A stretch of 64,000 nucleotides of DNA from Paracoccaceae bacterium. GTDB lineage: Bacteria > Pseudomonadota > Alphaproteobacteria > Rhodobacterales > Rhodobacteraceae. This document shows positions 57,532 to 64,000 of the stretch, piece by piece. Made by a program: the position numbers and the translations under genes. The number at the start of each line of letters is the position of its first letter. Position 1 is the stretch's first letter. The DNA lies in contig JAGQRW010000001.1 in NCBI GenBank assembly GCA_020425085.1, positions 1 through 64,000 of the forward strand, in the 5' to 3' direction. Under the pieces are notes generated by a model, which saw only the letters and a list, made by a program, of their open reading frames with translations, ran no database searches and was not told where the DNA came from.

Positions 57532-58428
57532 TCAGACAATTTCAAAACCCGAACGATCCAGCCGCCGGGCGATTTCCGCAATATGTTCCGGGCCGGTCTC
57601 GCAACAACCGCCGACGATGGTCGCGCCCATATCCACCCAACGCTGCGCGAAATTCGCGTAAACCTCAGGTGTAAGATCGTGGCGAGCCTCCAGAAGATCG
57701 ACGGTTGGCGCGTCGTTCAAAAATGCGTCATTGATACGCGTAAAGCCGTTGGCATATGCCCCGAACGGTATCCCGGCGCGGGCAAGCACCGCCAGCGCAT
57801 CAGCCATAACTTCCGGCACCGAACAGTTGGCCAATATCGCGGCCGGCCGGTAGGTCGCTACCAACGGCAGAACCACTGCCAATTCTTCGCCAGAACGCAG
57901 CTTGCGGCCATCGTCATCGGAAACCGTCAACGCCAGCCAGATTGGCATCTTGATACCGTCACATCCCGACAACACCGCATCGGCATGAGCAACCGATGCG
58001 ACGGTTTCCAGAAGTAATAAATCTGCCCCCGCTGCCAACACCTCGGCCACCTCGGCAAACAATGGTGCCGCAACTGCAAGCGGCGGGCATAGATCAGGGC
58101 GATATGATGCCTCGAGTGGGCCGATCGAGCCGGCAATCCGGCCTTTGCCAAAAGCATCCCTTGCCGCCGTTGCTTCGGCCAGACCCTGTTTCAGCAACGG
58201 CAGAAACTCCGCCTCCAGTGTGTGCCGCATCAGCCGGTCGCGATGAACCGCATATGTGTTGGTGGTAGCGATGGTGGCACCCGCATGAAAATAGTCCCGA
58301 TACACCGCTTCAGCCAGTCCGGGACGGTCAAGCATCGAACGGGTGGACCATAGCGGCGAGTTCACATCACCAGCGCGCTTGGCGATTTCCTGACCCATGC
58401 CTCCATCCAGCAAGGTGATCGCCGTCAT
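57532..58428 (-). CDS. Homocysteine S-methyltransferase family protein (betaine-homocysteine type)
   Basis: A 298-residue protein of the homocysteine S-methyltransferase family. The barrel begins LLDGGMGQEI, and the zinc ligands fall in ILANCSVPE and GGCCETGPEH at the C-terminus. It transfers a methyl group to homocysteine to give methionine, with a donor such as glycine betaine or S-methylmethionine. Position between two demethylases favours betaine as donor, the dimethylglycine product then feeding the neighbours. The start overlaps the stop of the upstream flavoprotein (ATGA). Confidence 0.88.
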   Translation of the reverse strand: MTAITLLDGGMGQEIAKRAGDVNSPLWSTRSMLDRPGLAEAVYRDYFHAGATIATTNTYAVHRDRLMRHTLEAEFLPLLKQGLAEATAARDAFGKGRIAGSIGPLEASYRPDLCPPLAVAAPLFAEVAEVLAAGADLLLLETVASVAHADAVLSGCDGIKMPIWLALTVSDDDGRKLRSGEELAVVLPLVATYRPAAILANCSVPEVMADALAVLARAGIPFGAYANGFTRINDAFLNDAPTVDLLEARHDLTPEVYANFAQRWVDMGATIVGGCCETGPEHIAEIARRLDRSGFEIV

Positions 58429-60869
58429 GCCCTGAGCCTTTCGTTGTCAGGGTCCCAAAGTGGCCGGTCCTTTTGCACCACTGCTGGGCGACGTTCGCCG
58501 TGAATCTCAACCTCGATTTTCTGGCCGGGAACCACCAGATCGGCCCTTAGCATTGCCAGCGCGATTGATCCGTTCACCCGATATCCCCAGCCGCCCGAAG
58601 TGGTTTCCCCCACCACCTTGCCATCGTGCCAGAGGGTTGACATGTAAGGCGCATCGCATTCCCCGGCATCCACCAGCAACGTTACGAAGCGCCTTGTCAA
58701 CCCGCGCTGCTGTTCCGCCAGCAAGGCCGCCTTGCCGGGAAAATCCTGTTCCTTGTTAAAACGGATGAACCGCTCTAAACCGCCTTCAAGCAGCGAATAA
58801 TCGGTTGAAAGGTCGCCTTTCCACGCGCGATAACCCTTTTCCAAACGCAACGAGTTCAGTGCCCACATGCCAAACGGCCGCGCCCCGCCTTCCAACAGCA
58901 TGTGATAGATCGGCGCGATATGCTCATTGTGCGCGTGGATTTCCCATCCAAGTTCCCCCGCATAGGACAGGCGCGCCAGCACGCATTCGTGCTTGCCGAT
59001 ATGGGCGCGCTGAAAGTTCAGCCATGGCTGGGTCAGATCGGCCCCGGTCAAACCGGATAGCAGCCTGCGCGATGCCGGGCCAGTCACGATCAGGGTGCCG
59101 AAATCATTGGTGTGGTCGGTCAGATGCAATCCTTTGGGCAGATGTGCATTCAGGTATTCAAAATCATGCCATTGCGCACTGCTGGCAGAGATCAGGGTAA
59201 AGAAATCGGTGGAATGGTGCATCACCGACATTTCACTTAAAATGCGCCCGCGATGATCCGCGAAATAGGCAAGCCCGACCTTGCCGATCCTTGGCAGGCC
59301 ACCGGCAATCATCGAGCGCAGCCAGTCGGCAGCGCCATGCCCGCTGAGGTTGAACCGCGCAAATCCCGGCAGATCAAGCACACCGACATGATCGCGCACC
59401 GCTTCGCATTCTTCCTGAATTCGCGCCTGCCATGGCCCGGCACGGCCCCAGGTCTGGGTGCTGACCTCAGAAATATCATCGTCCGGCCCGGCAAACCAGT
59501 TGGCGCGTTCCCAGCCGTTATAGGCACCCATCTGGCCACCAAGTTCTACGATTTTCGCATGTACCGGCGACAGTTTTTGATCCTTGCCCGCTGGCCAGCG
59601 GTGCCAGGGGAAATGCATGGCATATTCGTGGCCGTAAACCTGTTTGCCGGTGTCGATGCAATACTGCTGATTGGTATAATCAGTGTAACGACGCGGATCA
59701 CACGACCACATATCCCATTCCGTGGCACCCTCGACAATCCATTCGGCCAAGACCTTGCCTGCACCCCCGCCTTGGGCAATGCCAAAGGTGAAAACGCAAG
59801 CCTCAAACGCATTTGGAACACCCGGCATAGGCCCGATCAGCGGGTTACCGTCCGGCGCATATGGGATCGGCCCGTTGATCACCTTGGATATTCCTGCCTT
59901 GCCCAGTATCGGCACCCGCGCCATGGCATCGTTCACATGCCACTCAAGACGATCGAGATCGTCGGGATATAGTTGAAAACTGAAGTCTTCCGGCATCGGA
60001 TCATCCGGGCTGGCCCAATGTGCACGACAGTTTCGCTCATAAGGGCCGAGGTTCAGTCCATTTTTCTCCTGCCTGAGGTAATAGGAACTGTCGACATCGC
60101 GCAAAAGCGGCAGCTTGCCGTCGGTTTGGCGGCTCCATGTCACAAGCTCAGGGATTTCCTCGGTTAGAAGGTATTGATGGCTCATCACCATCATCGGCAC
60201 GGTGCGCCCGCCATAGGGTTTGAACCATTCACCCACCCGTTGCGCGTAATACCCAGCAGCGTTGACAACAATTTCACAGCGGATATCGCCCTTGGCGGTG
60301 TGAACCACCCATTCACCGCCTTCGCGGCTGACACCTATCGCCGGGCAAAAGCGATAAATCTGCGCCCCCATGTCACGCGCGCCCTTGGCCAACGCCTGGG
60401 TCAGTTGCGCCGGATCAATATCGCCATCTGCCGGATCATATAGCGCGCCCCTGAGATCATGGGTTTCCAGAAATGGATACCGCGCCTGCGCCTGATCCGG
60501 CGACAGGATTTCAAGCGCCATTCCCTGATGCTGCCCCATGCCGCGCGCCCGCTGAAATTCCTGCATCCGTTGATCTGAATGCGCGAGGCGTAGTGATCCG
60601 GTGACGTGGTAATTCATCGGATAATCCACCTCGGACCCAAGCCCTGCATAAAGCTGGGTGGAATAGCGTTGCATGTTCATGATCGACCAGCTTGTGGAAA
60701 AGGTCGGCACATTGCCAGCTGCGTGCCAGGTGCTGCCGGCGGTCAACTCGTTCTTTTCCAGCAGTACACAATCTGCCCAGCCCGCCTTGGCCAGATGATA
60801 AAGGGCCGAAGTTCCCACGACGCCACCGCCAATGATCACCACCCGTGCCGTGCTGCCGATATCCGTCAT
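58425..60869 (-). CDS. FAD/GcvT-domain demethylase (dimethylglycine or sarcosine dehydrogenase-like), copy 1
   Basis: An 814-residue enzyme of the same architecture as the copy at 55080. The N-terminal motif is VVIIGGGVVGTSAL and the FAD-linking histidine lies in TAGSTWHAAGNVPTF. Mid-domain features include NAAGYYAQRVGEWF and PYAPDGNPLIGPMPG. The C-terminal GcvT domain has AHIGKHECVLARLSYAGELGW and LRLEKGYRAWKGDLS. The two copies differ enough that they probably act on different N-methyl substrates, such as dimethylglycine and sarcosine. The gene begins 12 bases after the LysE gene and is coupled to the methyltransferase gene. Confidence 0.9.
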   Translation of the reverse strand: MTDIGSTARVVIIGGGVVGTSALYHLAKAGWADCVLLEKNELTAGSTWHAAGNVPTFSTSWSIMNMQRYSTQLYAGLGSEVDYPMNYHVTGSLRLAHSDQRMQEFQRARGMGQHQGMALEILSPDQAQARYPFLETHDLRGALYDPADGDIDPAQLTQALAKGARDMGAQIYRFCPAIGVSREGGEWVVHTAKGDIRCEIVVNAAGYYAQRVGEWFKPYGGRTVPMMVMSHQYLLTEEIPELVTWSRQTDGKLPLLRDVDSSYYLRQEKNGLNLGPYERNCRAHWASPDDPMPEDFSFQLYPDDLDRLEWHVNDAMARVPILGKAGISKVINGPIPYAPDGNPLIGPMPGVPNAFEACVFTFGIAQGGGAGKVLAEWIVEGATEWDMWSCDPRRYTDYTNQQYCIDTGKQVYGHEYAMHFPWHRWPAGKDQKLSPVHAKIVELGGQMGAYNGWERANWFAGPDDDISEVSTQTWGRAGPWQARIQEECEAVRDHVGVLDLPGFARFNLSGHGAADWLRSMIAGGLPRIGKVGLAYFADHRGRILSEMSVMHHSTDFFTLISASSAQWHDFEYLNAHLPKGLHLTDHTNDFGTLIVTGPASRRLLSGLTGADLTQPWLNFQRAHIGKHECVLARLSYAGELGWEIHAHNEHIAPIYHMLLEGGARPFGMWALNSLRLEKGYRAWKGDLSTDYSLLEGGLERFIRFNKEQDFPGKAALLAEQQRGLTRRFVTLLVDAGECDAPYMSTLWHDGKVVGETTSGGWGYRVNGSIALAMLRADLVVPGQKIEVEIHGERRPAVVQKDRPLWDPDNERLRA

Positions 60870-60881
60870 CCTAACGCTCCT

Positions 60882-61505
60882 TCAATCCAGTACCAGCCGC
60901 GCGGCAAGCCCGCCAAAAATCACCGCCGACAAGCGGTTCATGCCGCGCCCGCCCCGCGTGATCAGTTCCGCCATCACCCCCGCGAACAGGCCATAAGCAA
61001 TCTGAAACGGCACCGAACCCAATGAAAACAGCAGTCCCAGTATCGCCACCTGATGCCAGACCGGCCCGACAGCGGGGTCGGTAAATTGCGGCACGAAGGC
61101 CAGAATGAAAATCGACACCTTCGGGTTCAGCATGTTGCCAATCGCACCACGCAGAAATGCCGAGCGCATGCGCCGCCCACCCGCTGCCGCAACCATCGGC
61201 GCCGGTGCCCGCCACGCCACAACCGCCAGATAAAGAAGATAGAGCGCGCCGCCGTATTTAAGTACCGCATAGGCATGCGCACTTGACTGGATCAGCGCCG
61301 CCACCCCCAGAACCGCAACCGCCGTGTGAAACAGGCTGCCAAGTGACACACCCAGCCCCGCCACCACCCCAACCTTGCGTCCACCCGCAGCGCCCGAGGC
61401 AAAGGTGAACAGCATGTCGATCCCCGGCGTCAGATACAAAAGGACCGAGGCTCCCATGAAAGCCGCAATCACCCACGGGTCCATCGCCTGAAGGGTTTCC
61501 AGCAT
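60882..61505 (-). CDS. LysE/RhtB-family translocator
   Basis: A 207-residue six-helix exporter of amino acids or small metabolites. The family N-terminal motif VLLYLTPGIDMLFTFASGAAGGRKVG is present in its usual place, and the segment NPKVSIFILAFVPQF is diagnostic. I chose ATG 61505, since AAGGGGG lies five bases upstream; an in-frame GTG at 61511 is too close to it. Located between the XRE-cupin regulator and the first demethylase gene, it may export a product such as glycine or sarcosine, or relieve accumulation of the methylated substrate (inference). Confidence 0.9.
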   Translation of the reverse strand: MLETLQAMDPWVIAAFMGASVLLYLTPGIDMLFTFASGAAGGRKVGVVAGLGVSLGSLFHTAVAVLGVAALIQSSAHAYAVLKYGGALYLLYLAVVAWRAPAPMVAAAGGRRMRSAFLRGAIGNMLNPKVSIFILAFVPQFTDPAVGPVWHQVAILGLLFSLGSVPFQIAYGLFAGVMAELITRGGRGMNRLSAVIFGGLAARLVLD

Positions 61506-61562
61506 CAGCACCCCCTTTCGTAATTGCCATTTGAACCACGATAAACGTTCAAACCTTTGCTC

Positions 61563-62135
61563 CTAATAAACCGGTGGTGCGATCACCCAGATCACCACCG
61601 CCGGTTCCTTGTAGGGGTTGGCCCAGCTATGCGACTCACCCCGGATACGAAACGAATCTCCGCTGCCAACGGTGAACCGGCCTTCTCCTATCACCATATC
61701 CAGCTTGCCGCTGATCACATAGCCAAGTTCCTGCGTCGGGCGCTGATTTGGTTTTTCAAGGGCTGAACCCGGCTGAAACACGGAATGCACCACCTCAAAA
61801 TCATCGGTCAGATCAGGCGATAACAGTTCTTCGACCAGCCCGCCTTCGCCCGATCCGATGCGGCGGCGTGCATGTTTGCGCACGATACATCCCTGTTCCG
61901 CCTCCGGGGCGGTATTCTGGCCGAAAAACAATGACAACTGCACACCAAACAAATCGGCAATCGCCCTGAGATCATCAATCGAAGGATGCGAAACATCGCG
62001 TTCAACCTGACTGACCCAGCCCACCGACCGGCCTAGCGACGCCGCCAGTTTTGCCAGCGTCAATCCGCGCGCGCGACGCAGGGCGCGAAGGTCGGCACCC
62101 AGACTGACGGAATGAACGGAATCTGGCGGTTGCAT
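61563..62135 (-). CDS. XRE-family regulator with C-terminal cupin domain
   Basis: A 190-residue regulator. The N-terminal HTH (about residues 13-67) has LRRARGLTLAKLAASLGRSV and GWVSQVERDVSHPSIDDLRA. A cupin domain follows (about 115-185) with QELGYVISGKLDMVIGEG and GDSFRIRGESHSWANP, a likely effector-binding pocket. Members commonly control genes of amine or amino acid use. It starts the leftward demethylation operon: LysE follows 57 bases downstream, then the flavoproteins. A perfect 8-base inverted repeat lies just upstream of its start. Confidence 0.9.
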   Translation of the reverse strand: MQPPDSVHSVSLGADLRALRRARGLTLAKLAASLGRSVGWVSQVERDVSHPSIDDLRAIADLFGVQLSLFFGQNTAPEAEQGCIVRKHARRRIGSGEGGLVEELLSPDLTDDFEVVHSVFQPGSALEKPNQRPTQELGYVISGKLDMVIGEGRFTVGSGDSFRIRGESHSWANPYKEPAVVIWVIAPPVY

Positions 62136-62153
62136 CGGCGGCCTGTCCGATAA

Positions 62154-62178
62154 ATGAAATTTCTGGTTAGAATTTCAT
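62154..62178. promoter_or_regulatory. Palindromic operator upstream of the XRE-cupin gene
   Basis: ATGAAATT and AATTTCAT are perfect 8-base inverted repeats with a 9-base spacer, 19 bases upstream of the XRE-cupin start. It is the most likely binding site of that protein, controlling the operon that runs through 55080. Confidence 0.68.
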
Positions 62179-62216
62179 ACCATGATTCGCTGATGCCACC
62201 AAACGATTTGCTGCCG

Positions 62217-63002
62217 CTACAAGACGAAATCCAACTGTCGCCTCAGGAAAACCGGGCGCCGAAGCTCAGACCGATCCGGCTGAAATACATAGCCGCCAAG
62301 GTCGAATTCCGCCAGCGCCGCAGGATCCGTTATGCGGTTCTGCATCACGAACCGCGCCATCGCACCGCGCGCCTTCTTAGCAAAAAAGCTGATGATCCTT
62401 GCCTCATCTCCGCGTTCTTCCAGAAACAACGGCGAGATCACCGGCAGGTTCAGTGCCGCCTCAGGCAGGGCCGAAAAATATTCGACGCTGGCACAGTTCA
62501 ATATTGCTACGGCACCTACTTCAACTGCATCGCGGTTCAGCGTCCTGGCCAGCCGATCGCCCCAATACTGATAAAGCGATTTTCCCCGCCGCGTTGCCAG
62601 CCTTGAACCCATTTCAAGGCGGTAAGGTTGTATCCGGTCCATCGGCCGCAACAACCCGTAAAGTCCCGACAAGATCCGCAAATGATCCTGAGCATAGGCC
62701 AGTTCCTCGGCATCCAGACTGCCCGCTTCCAACCCCAGATAAGTGTCACCAGCAAACGCCAGGGCCGCCGGTTTGGTATCATCATGCATGGGGTCCGGCA
62801 GAAAGGATTTGAATCGCTGACGGCTTTGGCGCGCCAGCGTTTCGCTGATCGACATCAGGTTTTGCAGTCGGGCCACGCTCAACCGCCCCGCCGTCGCCGC
62901 CAGCGATACCGCCTCGGCCTGAAACATCGGTTCCGAGGGTGGCAGCCTGGCCGCGACCGGCCCGAAATCAAGCCGCTTCGCCGGTGAAATCACTGTCAGC
63001 AT
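62217..63002 (-). CDS. yaaA: Peroxide stress protein YaaA (DUF328)
   Basis: A 261-residue protein of the YaaA/DUF328 family, which limits iron-driven damage after peroxide stress in E. coli. The signature MLTVISPAKRLDF is the family start, with ILSGLYGLLRPMDRIQPYRLEMG and NCASVEYFSAL as conserved blocks and ISFFAKKARGAMARF near the end. The length is as expected. The gene follows recQ in the same direction, with 33 bases between, and its own stop is about 80 bases from the XRE-cupin start. Confidence 0.94.
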   Translation of the reverse strand: MLTVISPAKRLDFGPVAARLPPSEPMFQAEAVSLAATAGRLSVARLQNLMSISETLARQSRQRFKSFLPDPMHDDTKPAALAFAGDTYLGLEAGSLDAEELAYAQDHLRILSGLYGLLRPMDRIQPYRLEMGSRLATRRGKSLYQYWGDRLARTLNRDAVEVGAVAILNCASVEYFSALPEAALNLPVISPLFLEERGDEARIISFFAKKARGAMARFVMQNRITDPAALAEFDLGGYVFQPDRSELRRPVFLRRQLDFVL

Positions 63003-63035
63003 GTCGCCCCCAACCTTGCCCCGATGCCGCGGCCA

Positions 63036-64000
63036 TCATTCGCCGTTAAGGATTTCCAGAAACCGCGCGCCGAACCGTTCCGCCTTGCCTTCGCCCAGAA
63101 TACGGCTGAGGCCATCCTGATCACCGGGCCGCTGTGCCGCCAGTTTCGCCAGCATGGCGGCGGAACAGGACATCGGTTTGCCTGCGCCATCATCGCCCCG
63201 CGCCAGATCGACCTGCGCCGCCATCAGCCGATCAAAAAGGCCGCCACCCTCGCGCCCCGCCAGTTTCAACCGCGCCGGGTGCAGATCGGTGCCCGAACTG
63301 CCATTGATCACCGCCAGAAAGGTCTTGCCGAATTTTTCCAGCTTCTTGGCCCCGACACCGGGAAGCCGCGCAAATTCGTCTAGCGTTGCCGGCATTGCCG
63401 CCACCATCTCGACCAGTGTCCGGTCGGGAAAGACCACATAGGACGGTGCCCTCATCGCCTCGGCCAGTTCACGCCGTTTGGATTTCAGCGCCGCCAGAAG
63501 TGGTTCATCCTCCTCCGCCACCTGCGCCCTGGCTTCGGGGCGGGGATTGGTACGCGCCACGATGGTATCGCGCCTGAGTTCAATCGACGCCTCACCGCGC
63601 AAAATCGGCCGCGCCGCCTTCGTCATGCGAAACGCGCCATGGCGTGCCACATCCGGGCGGATCAGATCGTGCCCCATCATCTGACGAAACACCGCCTGCC
63701 ATTCGCCCTTGGACAGATCAGTGCCAACACCAAAGGTCGGCAGATTCTGATGGCCGCGCTGGCGCACCTTGTCGGTTTCGCTGCCGCGCAGAATATCAAT
63801 CAGATGCCCGGCCCCGAAACTTTCCTCGGTCCTTAGAATCGCTGACAGCGCCTTGCGCACCGCCTCGGTACCGTCAAACAACTTGGGCGGGTTGTCGCAC
63901 AGATCGCAGTTTCCGCAGGCTTGCATCACATCGCCGAAATAGCCCAGCAATACCTGCCGCCGACAATGCCGGGCCTCGGCAAGACCCAACAGCGCGTTAA
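63036..64000 (-). CDS. recQ: ATP-dependent DNA helicase RecQ, C-terminal part
   Basis: The last 321 residues of a RecQ-type helicase; the helicase core lies beyond the right edge. The visible part begins NALLGLAEARHCRRQ and includes the zinc-binding module CRRQVLLGYFGD, then CGNCDLC. An RQC winged-helix region follows (RGHQNLPTFGVGTDLSKGEW), and an HRDC domain (KSKRRELAEAMRAPSYVVF, ARLPGVGAKKLEKFG) at about 170-235 residues into the fragment. A further C-terminal tail with a second HRDC-like helix-hairpin motif (GEGKAERFGARFLEIL) is present. No start codon should be assigned here. Confidence 0.93.
   Translation of the reverse strand, partial: NALLGLAEARHCRRQVLLGYFGDVMQACGNCDLCDNPPKLFDGTEAVRKALSAILRTEESFGAGHLIDILRGSETDKVRQRGHQNLPTFGVGTDLSKGEWQAVFRQMMGHDLIRPDVARHGAFRMTKAARPILRGEASIELRRDTIVARTNPRPEARAQVAEEDEPLLAALKSKRRELAEAMRAPSYVVFPDRTLVEMVAAMPATLDEFARLPGVGAKKLEKFGKTFLAVINGSSGTDLHPARLKLAGREGGGLFDRLMAAQVDLARGDDGAGKPMSCSAAMLAKLAAQRPGDQDGLSRILGEGKAERFGARFLEILNGE

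Noticed and set aside
1-64000. tRNA, rRNA, CRISPR array, transposon or integrase
   Set aside because: No cloverleaf-like or rRNA-like segment, no spaced direct repeats and no transposase- or integrase-like protein were found while reading the spacers and the frames.

Overview
The window reads as a chromosomal segment of an alphaproteobacterium, most likely Rhodobacterales (Roseobacter/Rhodobacter relatives). The assignment rests on protein types and gene order I recognise, not on a database search: lspA next to a DUF3035 lipoprotein and a tandem pair of M16 peptidases, a DUF1674 (SDHAF4-like) protein, a ParC with an alphaproteobacterial N-terminus, a PutA regulated by a separate Lrp-type protein, saccharopine-pathway enzymes, and tandem dimethylglycine-dehydrogenase-like flavoproteins. 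The segment is gene-dense with many 4-base ATGA/GTGA overlaps. I see no rRNA, tRNA, CRISPR array, insertion sequence or prophage.

Layout. 1-4.9 kb: the 5' end of tuf, a small lipoprotein, an M48 metalloprotease with a DUF898 membrane protein, and an ArsR-type repressor with a metal/metalloid permease gene that is interrupted by an in-frame TAG. 4.9-10.1 kb: parC, a short-chain dehydrogenase, a HIG1-like small membrane protein, a PduO-type cobalamin adenosyltransferase, a phosphoglycolate phosphatase and a thioredoxin-like protein. 10.2-16.0 kb: a stand-alone formate dehydrogenase alpha subunit divergent from two saccharopine dehydrogenases, then a small metal-binding protein and a small ParB-like protein. 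16.0-28.2 kb: a long leftward run of housekeeping genes (rsmB, heparinase-like, purH, lspA, DUF3035, two M16 peptidases, mutL, rmuC, rluE). 28.3-35.1 kb: DUF1674, dapB, then the rightward set rbfA, sulfotransferase, truB, DUF1643, DUF5665, rpsO and pnp. 35.2-38.2 kb: a DUF6544-like protein, an aldehyde dehydrogenase under a palindromic operator, and a remnant of a membrane protein gene.

38.2-48.8 kb is an amino-acid catabolic island. A polar amino acid ABC transporter (two permeases, binding protein, ATPase), arginase, ornithine cyclodeaminase and PutA form a complete inferred route from arginine through ornithine and proline to glutamate. An Lrp-type regulator sits beside putA, and a flavin-reductase/MarR fusion protein is divergent from the arginase gene. 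48.8-53.2 kb holds galU and the four dTDP-L-rhamnose genes. 53.3-55.1 kb has an ATC-hydrolase-like protein, an RluA-type pseudouridine synthase and an NTF2-like protein.

55.1-62.2 kb is a second catabolic operon. An XRE-cupin regulator with a palindrome upstream, a LysE-type exporter, two FAD/GcvT demethylases and a homocysteine S-methyltransferase fit stepwise demethylation of glycine betaine or a related methylated amine. The window ends with yaaA and the C-terminal part of recQ.

The observations most worth a second look are the amber-interrupted permease, the flavin-reductase/MarR fusion, the demethylation operon with its own regulator and exporter, the orphan formate dehydrogenase subunit beside fungal-type saccharopine enzymes, and four near-promoter palindromes that look like operators.
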